Below, in pieces: positions 42,509 through 49,542 of a stretch of 64,000 nt of DNA. Numbering within the stretch: position 1 is the stretch's first letter; each line of letters opens with the position of its first letter. The position numbers and the translations under genes were made by a program. The stretch is from JAIVJG01 sp964236735 (GTDB lineage: Bacteria > Acidobacteriota > Blastocatellia > Pyrinomonadales > Pyrinomonadaceae): NCBI GenBank assembly GCA_964236735.1, contig CAXSFM010000002.1, positions 1-64,000 of the forward strand, read 5' to 3'. A model generated the notes under the pieces. It saw only the letters and a program-made list of their open reading frames with translations, searched no databases and was not told the DNA's origin.

Positions 42509-43036
42509 ATGAAAAAAGTCATCTTGTGTTTGCTGTCACTGCTCGCGCTTGTCTCGACGTGCGCGGCGCTGGATGACAAGAAGAAGGATGCGGGCGCGAG
42601 CCATCCAGATTTCACAGGAACGTGGAGGCTCGACAAATCGAAGAGCGACTTCGGGCCGTTCACAGACAGTCCGGTGATCAAAGCTGATGTGTCGCTCACC
42701 ATCAGGCAAGTTGAGCCGGAGCTTAAAGTCTCACGACGGATGAGCCGCGACGGACATGAAGAGACGCAGGAACTTGTCTTCTACACGGATGAGCGCGGCG
42801 AGTCGAATCCCGCGACGCTGGGGCGCGTCGGCGTGAAATCAAAGACGAAGTGGGAGCGGGATAAGCTCGTCTCGCGTGCGTCGCTCGCGCGGCAGTCTCC
42901 GGGCGGCGGGACTTTCCAGATTGACTCGACCGAGCGTTGGCAACTCTCGTCCGACGGCAAAACTTTGACGCAGACCGACACCATCAGCACGCCGCGCGGC
43001 GAGCAGACGGTCAAGTGGGTCTTTACACGGCAATAA
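42509..43036 (+). CDS. Exported lipocalin-like hypothetical protein
   Basis: The protein has 175 residues. The signal peptide is MKKVILCLLSLLALVSTCAA. The mature part starts with HPDFTGTWRLDKSKSDFG, a sequence style common to beta-barrel proteins of Acidobacteriota, and continues with repeated strands (VSLTIRQVEPELKVSRRMSR, ERWQLSSDGKTLTQTDTIST) ending VKWVFTRQ. It is probably periplasmic. It lies between DUF711 and the second shell gene with small gaps, but an exported protein is an odd member of a BMC operon and may be unrelated in role. Confidence 0.65.
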   Translation: MKKVILCLLSLLALVSTCAALDDKKKDAGASHPDFTGTWRLDKSKSDFGPFTDSPVIKADVSLTIRQVEPELKVSRRMSRDGHEETQELVFYTDERGESNPATLGRVGVKSKTKWERDKLVSRASLARQSPGGGTFQIDSTERWQLSSDGKTLTQTDTISTPRGEQTVKWVFTRQ

Positions 43037-43057
43037 CAACTTGAGAGGGAAAAACAA

Positions 43058-43387
43058 ATGGAAGCGTTAGGCATGGTCGAGTGCATGGGCTTGGTCGCGA
43101 TGATCGAAGCGGCGGACGCGATGGTCAAGGCGGCGAACGTCGAGTTAGTCGGCTACGAGAAGATTGACGCGGGGTTGGTGACGGCGATTGTGCGCGGCGA
43201 GGTCGGCGCGGTGCGCGCGGCGGTGGACGCCGGAGCGGAGGCCGGGCGCAGGGTCGGTCAGGTCGTCGCGACGCACATCATCCCGCGCCCGCACGCGGAG
43301 GTGGACGAAGGTTTGCCCGTGCTTCATACCGGCGAGACGACGCGCAAGAAGATTAGCGGCTCGGTCAAGGGCAAGAGCAAAAATTGA
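43058..43387 (+). CDS. BMC-H shell protein, second copy
   Basis: The protein has 109 residues, with a GAGAGG site upstream. The BMC fold is clear: MEALGMVECMGLVAMIEAAD, AMVKAANVELVG, IVRGEVGAVRAAVDAGAEAG, GQVVATHIIPRPHAEVDEGL. It differs from the first BMC-H gene in the pore loop, which reads KIDAG (an Asp where Gly is usual), and lacks the long tail, ending instead in a short Lys/Ser-rich stretch. A mixed shell with two pore types would pass different metabolites. Confidence 0.94.
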   Translation: MEALGMVECMGLVAMIEAADAMVKAANVELVGYEKIDAGLVTAIVRGEVGAVRAAVDAGAEAGRRVGQVVATHIIPRPHAEVDEGLPVLHTGETTRKKISGSVKGKSKN

Positions 43388-43410
43388 AGACGAAACTGTG
43401 AGGCGACGTG

Positions 43411-44355
43411 ATGGCTGAAGCGAGCGCGACGCTCAATGTCGAAGCGGCGGAGGGGAACGCGACGACTCCCGCAACGACAGCAGCAGCAATAGCAGCGACG
43501 AACGTGTCCGTTGATGATGTCGCGGCGGCGGCAAGCGTCTGTCCTGACTGCGGCGGGACTTTGCTCGGCGATTACTGCCACACTTGCGGCGAGAAGCGTG
43601 TGGACGCGCGCGACCTGACCATCAAACATTTCGCGACCGACGCCATGCAGGAGTTAACGAGCCTCGACTCGAAACTTTTGCGGACGCTCGCAACGCTGCT
43701 CTTTCGTCCCGGCTTCCTCACGCTCGAATGGATCGCGGGGCGACGCAATCGTTATCTCAAGCCGCTCAATTTGTGTCTCGGCATTTTCACACTGAGCCTG
43801 TTCGTCTATTCCGTTTACAAGCCCGTCTCGATGTACAACCTGCAAACCATCACGGCGGCGGATAAGACGGGGCAGTTCATCGAAGTAATTAAACGCCGTG
43901 CGGAACGCTCCAATACGACGCCCGACGCGATGCTCGACGAGATGGGCGAGAGTTGGCAGCGTTATATGTCCGTGATGCCCGTCGTCTTCGTCCTCTGTTT
44001 CGCGCTCGTGCTGCAACTCGTGCTGCTGCTGTTCGCGCGTCGCTACTTCGTCGAACACCTCGTCTTCTCGCTTCACTTCGTTTCTTTCTCGATGCTGACC
44101 GTCATTTTGATGTGGCCGATCTATTTCTTCATCGGCATCAAGGCCGGCGGCATCAATATCGCGGTCAGCATTCTCAAGTGGCTCGTTGACATCGCATACA
44201 TGTACATCGCCGTCCGCGCTGTCTATCGGCTGGGCACGGTCAAAACATTCGCCGTCTCGCTCCTGCTCGTGGCGGGCTTCTTCGTCAGTTACGTCCTCGT
44301 CTATGCCGGCTCGCTGATGGCCGCCATCTTCGCCACCGTCTCCAAACACGCCTGA
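43411..44355 (+). CDS. DUF3667-like zinc-ribbon membrane protein
   Basis: The protein has 314 residues from the ATG at 43411; a GTG one codon earlier is equivalent. An Ala/Thr-rich N-terminus leads to a zinc ribbon CPDCGGTLLGDYCHTCGEKR. The motif LDSKLLRTLATLLFRPGFLT, with GRRNRYLKPLN, is characteristic of DUF3667. Four or five membrane helices follow. Function unknown. It starts 23 bp after the second shell gene and may be the last gene of that transcript or simply adjacent. Confidence 0.75.
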   Translation: MAEASATLNVEAAEGNATTPATTAAAIAATNVSVDDVAAAASVCPDCGGTLLGDYCHTCGEKRVDARDLTIKHFATDAMQELTSLDSKLLRTLATLLFRPGFLTLEWIAGRRNRYLKPLNLCLGIFTLSLFVYSVYKPVSMYNLQTITAADKTGQFIEVIKRRAERSNTTPDAMLDEMGESWQRYMSVMPVVFVLCFALVLQLVLLLFARRYFVEHLVFSLHFVSFSMLTVILMWPIYFFIGIKAGGINIAVSILKWLVDIAYMYIAVRAVYRLGTVKTFAVSLLLVAGFFVSYVLVYAGSLMAAIFATVSKHA

Positions 44356-44410
44356 ACACTATCCCTCCGGTTTTGCCATTGGACGCGACTGCGCCGGGAG
44401 CATGGCTTGA

Positions 44411-44481
44411 CAGTACCGCGAGCGATAGCGAGCGGGTCTTGCTCAGGGAGCCACACCCGCTCGCTACCGCTCGCGATACTG
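44411..44481. repeat. Inverted repeat (CAGTACCGCGAGCGGTAGCGAGCGGGT family), copy 1
   Basis: Arms 44411-44437 and 44455-44481 are 27-bp reverse complements with a few mismatches. It is located between convergent genes ending at 44355 and 44502. The same arm sequence recurs at 47049-47127 and 48469-48540. Confidence 0.85.
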
Positions 44482-44501
44482 TTCCATTGCCACAACTATT
44501 C

Positions 44502-46973
44502 TCAAGGACGTGCGACCTCCGCTCCAGCCTGTGTGATGGCGTTGAAGAGAAGCGGATAAGTGGCGAGCGACTGTCCACGGTACTGCGGGCGAAAGCCGAA
44601 GAGGACGACGCGCCCCTTGCCGAGCGTGACTTCGACGAGCGCGGCTTTGCCCCAGAGTTTTCTGCCGCCGAGCAGCCAGCCGGAGAGCAGCGGGTCGCGG
44701 TCAAGCGGATAGCGCGCGATGATGTGGACGCGCCCCGCGTCGCGCGCGTCGAACTCGAAGATGGGCGAGTCTTCAACCCACGCGATTGACTCGCGCGGCA
44801 TCCCACGCGCTATCGGGTGCGTCGTGTCGAGTTCGATGCGGAGAATCGAGCCGGGCACGTAGAACTCCGTGCGCGTCAAATTTTCGCCGATGTCGCGCAG
44901 AGGCAGATTGAGTTCCTTGATGGCGAAGTCCGAAGCGTCGTTCAGAGCGATGAGCGTACCGCCCGTCTCGACGAACTCGCGCAGAGCCTTCACGCCCTCC
45001 GCGCCCATGCCGCCCGTCAACTCCTCCGGCATCGTGCCCTTGCGGAAGCCTTCGAGAATCTGGCGCGGCGTCTGGTCGGGGATGATGATTGAGTCGAACT
45101 TGGCGCGCAGGTTTCCGGCGCGGACTTCATTATCTTCGAGAGACGTATAGCGCAGAGCTGTTTTGATGAGGTTATGGCTTTCCTCAATGCTTGGATGCTC
45201 CAGAACCCATCTTGTCCAACCTTCATCAAGTGAAGGAATATGAGATTTGTACAGAGCCAGTCGCGGTTTATCAACTCGCACCGCGCTGCTATCAAATGCA
45301 ACGTCTCCACGCATATCAATGCTCTCAAAGCGAAATGGGCGGCCAGATTTGAGTGGTTGATAGATCGGCACGACCGGGACATTCATCAATAGAGAGAGCG
45401 TGTGCGCTGTCACGTCGTAAGGCGGAATGGGATGACCAGACGAATCACGTAGGTCTGGATAATGCTGATTCTCAAGTAGCGCCTTTGCGAAGCCGCCGTA
45501 GGGTTGTGATATAGGCACAAGGACGGTGCGCTGAGGATATTGTTTGCCGTTCACGTTAAGTGATAACGGGTAAGTCATCTCAATCTCGCCCCGTTTCAAA
45601 ATATCAAGAAGAACTTCACGGTTCGGTGATGGTGGAATAACGAAGGAAACTAACTCGCCCGCTTTGCGCGGGCGCACGGCCTCGCGTCCGATGTCGTAGA
45701 AACGTCGCAGCCAGCGTTCGCGGTTGGTGGCGGCGTGGCGCAGGAGTTCAAACGCGCCGGTCGTCATGTAGTTCGTGATGTCGCGCAGATGCCACTCGCC
45801 GCCGGGCCACGGCACGGGGAAGTTGGGCGACTCTTTGCGCGCGTCGTAGCCTTCGCCCGCGCGGAGTTGGTCGGGCTTGACTGTGATTGGCGTGGCGAGG
45901 TTGGCCGACGCCGTCTCGGAGAGAATGCGGACGCCGCCGTGATAGTGCGAGTAGGCGCGCGAAGGCGACCACGCATCGTAGGTCGAATCCCAGGTGATGC
46001 CTTTGAATCCTTTGGCGAGCATGTTCTGTCCCATGAAGAGGCCGAGTTCGGTGTAGCCCTCGACGATTTGTCGAGGTACGTTCGGCTCGACCGGCTTCAT
46101 GTACGGCGGCAGAAAAAGACGCGAGGCATTGCTGCCCTGCTGGTGTATATCGTGGACGATCTGCGGATGCCAGACGTTGTGAATCTTATCCACGGTCAAC
46201 TGCGTCTCGACCTGCGTGAAGGCGTACCAGTCGCGGTTGTCGTCGTGCCCCGCGTACTTGTGGTAAAGCTCCGGCGGCGAAGTGCCCTCGTAAGGCGTGC
46301 CGAGCGTTTTGTCGTACCAGTTCTTCACGATGTCCACGCCGTCCGGGTTGAGGCTGGGGACGAGCAGCACAATCGTGTTGCGTAAAATCTCCTGCACTTC
46401 CGGCTCGTTCGACGACGCGAGACGTTGCGCGATGAGCATCCCCGAAAGATACGAGCCGACTTCCGTCGAGTGGATGCCGCACGTAATAAGCACGATGGTC
46501 TTGCCGCGTCGAATCAACGCTTCGGCCTTGCGGTCTGCGTTCGCGCCGAGCGTGCGCGGGTCTGCGAGTTGACGCTGGATGTCTCTGTACTCGTCGAGCC
46601 GCGCGAGATTCTCCGGCGAGCTAATCGTCACATAGACGAACGGCGCGCCCATCGTGGACTTCCCGATCTCTTCAAACTTCACGCGACGGCTTACTGACGC
46701 GAGTTGCCGGAAATATTCGACCGTCTGCGCCCAACTCGCGAGCTTCCTGTCATCGCCGGGACGAAAGCCAAGCACGTCTTCGGGCGCAGGGGTATTGGCG
46801 CTCGACGCGATGTTCGCGCCTTTTTCATCGTCGCGCGTGGCCTCTCGCTTTTGTCGCGCCAGTGTCGCCGCGCGGTTGCGTATTTGGCGACGCTGCGCGT
46901 GCGCGCTCCTGTGCGGAGAGACTGGCGGGAGAAAGACGAGCGCGAGCGCGCAGGCGAGTATGCGTCTAAGCAT
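44502..46973 (-). CDS. Secreted M14-family zinc carboxypeptidase
   Basis: The protein has 823 residues. GGAGTG precedes the ATG, and the signal peptide ends near SAHAQ. The M14 metal ligands are in CGIHSTEVGSY (HxxE) and IVHDIHQQGSN, with LLVPSLNPDGVDIVKNW typical of the family. The C-terminal half (YDVTAHTLSLLMNVPV, FVETGGTLIALNDAS) is a ThuA/GATase-like domain seen in large M14 proteins of Acidobacteriota. It probably degrades peptides in the periplasm or outside. Bases about 45150-45660 have clearly lower GC than the rest of the gene. Confidence 0.9.
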   Translation of the reverse strand: MLRRILACALALVFLPPVSPHRSAHAQRRQIRNRAATLARQKREATRDDEKGANIASSANTPAPEDVLGFRPGDDRKLASWAQTVEYFRQLASVSRRVKFEEIGKSTMGAPFVYVTISSPENLARLDEYRDIQRQLADPRTLGANADRKAEALIRRGKTIVLITCGIHSTEVGSYLSGMLIAQRLASSNEPEVQEILRNTIVLLVPSLNPDGVDIVKNWYDKTLGTPYEGTSPPELYHKYAGHDDNRDWYAFTQVETQLTVDKIHNVWHPQIVHDIHQQGSNASRLFLPPYMKPVEPNVPRQIVEGYTELGLFMGQNMLAKGFKGITWDSTYDAWSPSRAYSHYHGGVRILSETASANLATPITVKPDQLRAGEGYDARKESPNFPVPWPGGEWHLRDITNYMTTGAFELLRHAATNRERWLRRFYDIGREAVRPRKAGELVSFVIPPSPNREVLLDILKRGEIEMTYPLSLNVNGKQYPQRTVLVPISQPYGGFAKALLENQHYPDLRDSSGHPIPPYDVTAHTLSLLMNVPVVPIYQPLKSGRPFRFESIDMRGDVAFDSSAVRVDKPRLALYKSHIPSLDEGWTRWVLEHPSIEESHNLIKTALRYTSLEDNEVRAGNLRAKFDSIIIPDQTPRQILEGFRKGTMPEELTGGMGAEGVKALREFVETGGTLIALNDASDFAIKELNLPLRDIGENLTRTEFYVPGSILRIELDTTHPIARGMPRESIAWVEDSPIFEFDARDAGRVHIIARYPLDRDPLLSGWLLGGRKLWGKAALVEVTLGKGRVVLFGFRPQYRGQSLATYPLLFNAITQAGAEVARP

Positions 46974-47048
46974 AAAAGAATCACTCCGACTGTTTGAATT
47001 TGAATGACACCGAAAGAATTACAGGGACGCGCGTTGGCATGTGACCTC

Positions 47049-47127
47049 CTGACAGTACCGCGAGCGGTAGCGAGCGGGTCTGCACACTTAGCGATGACCC
47101 GCTCGCTACCGCTCGCGGTACTGTCAG
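47049..47127. repeat. Inverted repeat (CAGTACCGCGAGCGGTAG family), copy 2
   Basis: Arms 47049-47080 and 47096-47127 are perfect 32-bp reverse complements. They are preceded by GCATGTGACCTC (47037-47048), which also precedes copy 3 at 48439-48450. The gap 46974-47276 otherwise holds only the promoter of the VWA gene. Confidence 0.9.
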
Positions 47128-47209
47128 AGCACGCTCTTAAGATCGTTGTCCAATCGCAAATCGCTGTAGTGGCGGGATTCTAGCACAACCATGCAACGTC
47201 GCTTCCCGA

Positions 47210-47239
47210 TTCACGCGCGCATCATTCGTCGCATATAAT
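47210..47239 (+). promoter_or_regulatory. Sigma70-type promoter of the VWA gene
   Basis: TTCACG (47210-47215) and a consensus TATAAT (47234-47239) are separated by 18 nt. The predicted leader is about 30 nt, carrying the AGAGG ribosome-binding site before the TTG start at 47277. Confidence 0.55.
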
Positions 47240-47276
47240 CCGTGAACAAACTCAGCCCGGCGAACAGAGGTAAAAG

Positions 47277-48143
47277 TTGTACTCAGCACAAATCACGCGC
47301 GCCAACCCGACGCTCATCATTCTCCTGCTCGACCAGTCCGGCTCGATGGCCGACACGTTCGGCGCGAGCGGCGGCGATCAGGCGTCCGCGCGCAAAGCGG
47401 ACTTCGTCGCGGGCGTCGTCAATCACACGCTCCACGATCTCGTCATCCGCTGCACGAAGACCGAAGAGGTGCGTAACTATTATTACGTCTCCGTCATCGG
47501 CTACGGTCGCGCGGTCTCGTCCGCCCTGACCGGCCCGCTCTCGGATCGTCTCGTCGCGCCCGTCTCGGAGGTGGCCGATTATCCTCTGCGCGTCGAGACG
47601 GGTTACAAGCGCGTGCCCGACGGCACGGGCAATTTCGTCGAGATGCCGATTCGCTTTCCCGTCTGGATTTACCCGCACGCCGATGGCGGGACGCCGATGT
47701 GCCGCGCCTTCGCGCAGGCCAAAGCGATCATCGAAGCGTGGTTGACTGAACACCCGCGCGGCTTTCCGCCGACGGTGTTGCACCTGACGGACGGCGAGTC
47801 CGGCGACGGCGACCCGACGCAGATCGGGCGCGAGATTATGTCGCTCGCAACCGATGACGGGCACGCGCTCATCTTCAACTGCCACGTCTCTTCGAGCCAC
47901 GCGCGCAAGGTCGAATACCCCGACACGCCCGACGCACTTTCCGACACGTTCGCGCGCACGCTCTACCAAATTTCCAGTCCGCTCCCCGAAAGTTTTCTCG
48001 GCGCGGCGCAGCAACTCGGTGTCAACGCATCGAACGGCTCGCGCGGTTTCGTCTTCAACGCAGACCCCTCCTCCGTCGTCCAGTTCTACGAGATCGGCAC
48101 GAGTTTAACGGGCATGGCTCCGCACATCTGGATGGACGCATAG
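47277..48143 (+). CDS. VWA-domain protein, TerY/YegL-like
   Basis: The protein has 288 residues from a TTG start, with AGAGG 6 nt upstream. There is no signal peptide, so it is cytoplasmic. The VWA metal site is intact: LLLDQSGSMAD (DxSxS), GGTPMCRAF (Thr), and HLTDGESGDG (Asp). It begins a plus-strand set with a PP2C-like phosphatase (48597) and a protein kinase (49543). This order, VWA-PP2C-kinase, matches E. coli YegL-YegK-YegI and the TerY-P triad of tellurite-associated systems. Role inferred: phospho-signalling scaffold. Confidence 0.85.
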   Translation: MYSAQITRANPTLIILLLDQSGSMADTFGASGGDQASARKADFVAGVVNHTLHDLVIRCTKTEEVRNYYYVSVIGYGRAVSSALTGPLSDRLVAPVSEVADYPLRVETGYKRVPDGTGNFVEMPIRFPVWIYPHADGGTPMCRAFAQAKAIIEAWLTEHPRGFPPTVLHLTDGESGDGDPTQIGREIMSLATDDGHALIFNCHVSSSHARKVEYPDTPDALSDTFARTLYQISSPLPESFLGAAQQLGVNASNGSRGFVFNADPSSVVQFYEIGTSLTGMAPHIWMDA

Positions 48144-48196
48144 CAGATTGGTTCATTAGTTCGCGGTTTTTTATATGAGCATGACAGGATGAGCGC

Positions 48197-48430
48197 ATGG
48201 GTATTCTACTTATCATTCTCGGAATAGTGTTGAACTATTTCGGCTGGAAATTGCTGCTAACAGTCTCGGACAAAAAAGCGAATCGCCACTTTCGGACTTG
48301 GTGGACAAAGGGAGAGACTGAAGAAGATTCAGAAGGGCTACGCACTGTCAACGCTACGCTTTTTATAATGACTTTAATCTGTATTGGGATGGTTCTATTG
48401 ATTGGCGGAGTGGCAAGCTACTTTACCTAA
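48197..48430 (+). CDS. Small two-helix membrane protein
   Basis: The protein has 77 residues, with AGGA 7-10 nt before the ATG. An N-terminal helix (ILLIILGIVLNYFGWKLLL) and a C-terminal helix (LFIMTLICIGMVLLIGGVA) flank a charged loop. It lies between the VWA and PP2C genes of the triad, but GC is lower and no function is recognisable. It may be an insertion. Confidence 0.6.
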   Translation: MGILLIILGIVLNYFGWKLLLTVSDKKANRHFRTWWTKGETEEDSEGLRTVNATLFIMTLICIGMVLLIGGVASYFT

Positions 48431-48468
48431 TTTGCAATTGCATGTGACCTCTGGCGCAGGGACTCTAA

Positions 48469-48540
48469 TCAGTACCGCGAGCGGTAGCGAGCGGGTCATC
48501 CTAAGTGAGCAGACCCGCTCGCTACCGCTCGCGGTACTGA
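48469..48540. repeat. Inverted repeat (CAGTACCGCGAGCGGTAG family), copy 3
   Basis: Arms 48469-48497 and 48512-48540 are perfect 29-bp reverse complements. The copy sits immediately upstream of the PP2C promoter and shares flanking sequence with copy 2. Confidence 0.9.
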
Positions 48541-48545
48541 CGGAG

Positions 48546-48573
48546 TTCACACCCAATTGCAAACCGCTATAAT
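48546..48573 (+). promoter_or_regulatory. Sigma70-type promoter of the PP2C gene
   Basis: TTCACA (48546-48551) and consensus TATAAT (48568-48573) are separated by 16 nt, 24 nt before the ATG at 48597. It is the clearest promoter in the window. Confidence 0.6.
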
Positions 48574-48596
48574 TAGGGAACAATCTGGCAGCCGAC

Positions 48597-49376
48597 ATGA
48601 CCTCTCCACACTGGCACATTCAATCCACACATTTCATCCTGCCGAAAGAAGGCAGCACGCTTGACGAGTGCGAGGATGCTGTCGCGGTCAACGCTGAGAC
48701 GCTCGCATACTCAATCGCGGACGGCGCGACGGAGGCGTTCGACGCGGGGAGTTGGGCGCGGCGTCTGGCCGAAAATTGGGTGAGAGAAGAAAGGCCGCCG
48801 CTTGTCGTCGAAGAGTTTCGCGCGTGGGTCGAAGCGCAGGGACGCACGTTACAAGAGAGTTGGGCGGAGCGTGGTGGCGCGTTGCCGTGGTACGCGGAAG
48901 AGAAGCGGCGCGCGGGTTCGTTCGCGGCGTTCGTCGGGCTACAGTTTCAGGCGAGCGTTGATAATGAAGGCGACTTGTGCTGGCGCGTCGTCGCGCTCGG
49001 CGATTCGTGTCTCGTGCGCCGGCGCGGCGAGCAGATACTCGACGCCGTGCCCGTCGCTTCAAGCCAAGACTTCAACTCGTGCCCCGTCCTCGTGCCGTCG
49101 CGCGCGGAGTTGGGGGCGGCGACGCTGGCACGCGCCATCACACGCGAGGGCGCGACGCGCGAGGGCGACGTTTTTCTGTTGCTGACGGATGCCGTCGCCG
49201 CGTGGTACCTCGAACATTGCGAGCGCGGCGCGTTGAAGACGGTCGCGGAGTTTGATTCTCTTCTCGCCGGGTCGCAAAATGAGGAAGTCGCGGAGTTGAT
49301 TCGACACGAGCGCAGCGCAGGACGTATGAAAGACGACGACGTGGCGATCATCCGTCTGGCCGTCGCCGCACGCTGA
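48597..49376 (+). CDS. PP2C-like protein phosphatase, YegK-like
   Basis: The protein has 259 residues. PP2C motifs are YSIADGATEAFDAGSWARRL, RVVALGDSCLVRRRG, DVFLLLTDAVAAWYLEH and MKDDDVAIIRLAV; the Asp and Gly residues of the metal site are in place. Related triad phosphatases have similar length. It should remove phosphate from Ser/Thr, acting against the kinase encoded next. It has its own promoter directly upstream. No ribosome-binding site is visible. Confidence 0.85.
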   Translation: MTSPHWHIQSTHFILPKEGSTLDECEDAVAVNAETLAYSIADGATEAFDAGSWARRLAENWVREERPPLVVEEFRAWVEAQGRTLQESWAERGGALPWYAEEKRRAGSFAAFVGLQFQASVDNEGDLCWRVVALGDSCLVRRRGEQILDAVPVASSQDFNSCPVLVPSRAELGAATLARAITREGATREGDVFLLLTDAVAAWYLEHCERGALKTVAEFDSLLAGSQNEEVAELIRHERSAGRMKDDDVAIIRLAVAAR

Positions 49377-49447
49377 CATAACTGAAGCATCAGAATGCCC
49401 ACAGCAAATATTTACACGGATAGACAGGATGAACAGGATGAAGCAGA

Positions 49448-49530
49448 AATGATGAGCGATAAATGCAGAATGATGAATCAAAGACAAAGCATTTTCTTCA
49501 CTCATCACTCATCACTTATCACTCATCACT
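49448..49530. repeat. Inverted repeat (GTGATGAGTGATAAG family), degenerate copy
   Basis: The right arm (49498-49530) is the standard CATCACTTATCACTCATCAC sequence, while the left arm (49448-49485) is diverged (ATGAGCGATAAATGCAGAAT). It lies between the PP2C and kinase genes. Confidence 0.65.
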
Positions 49531-49542
49531 TGTCTTTCTAAT

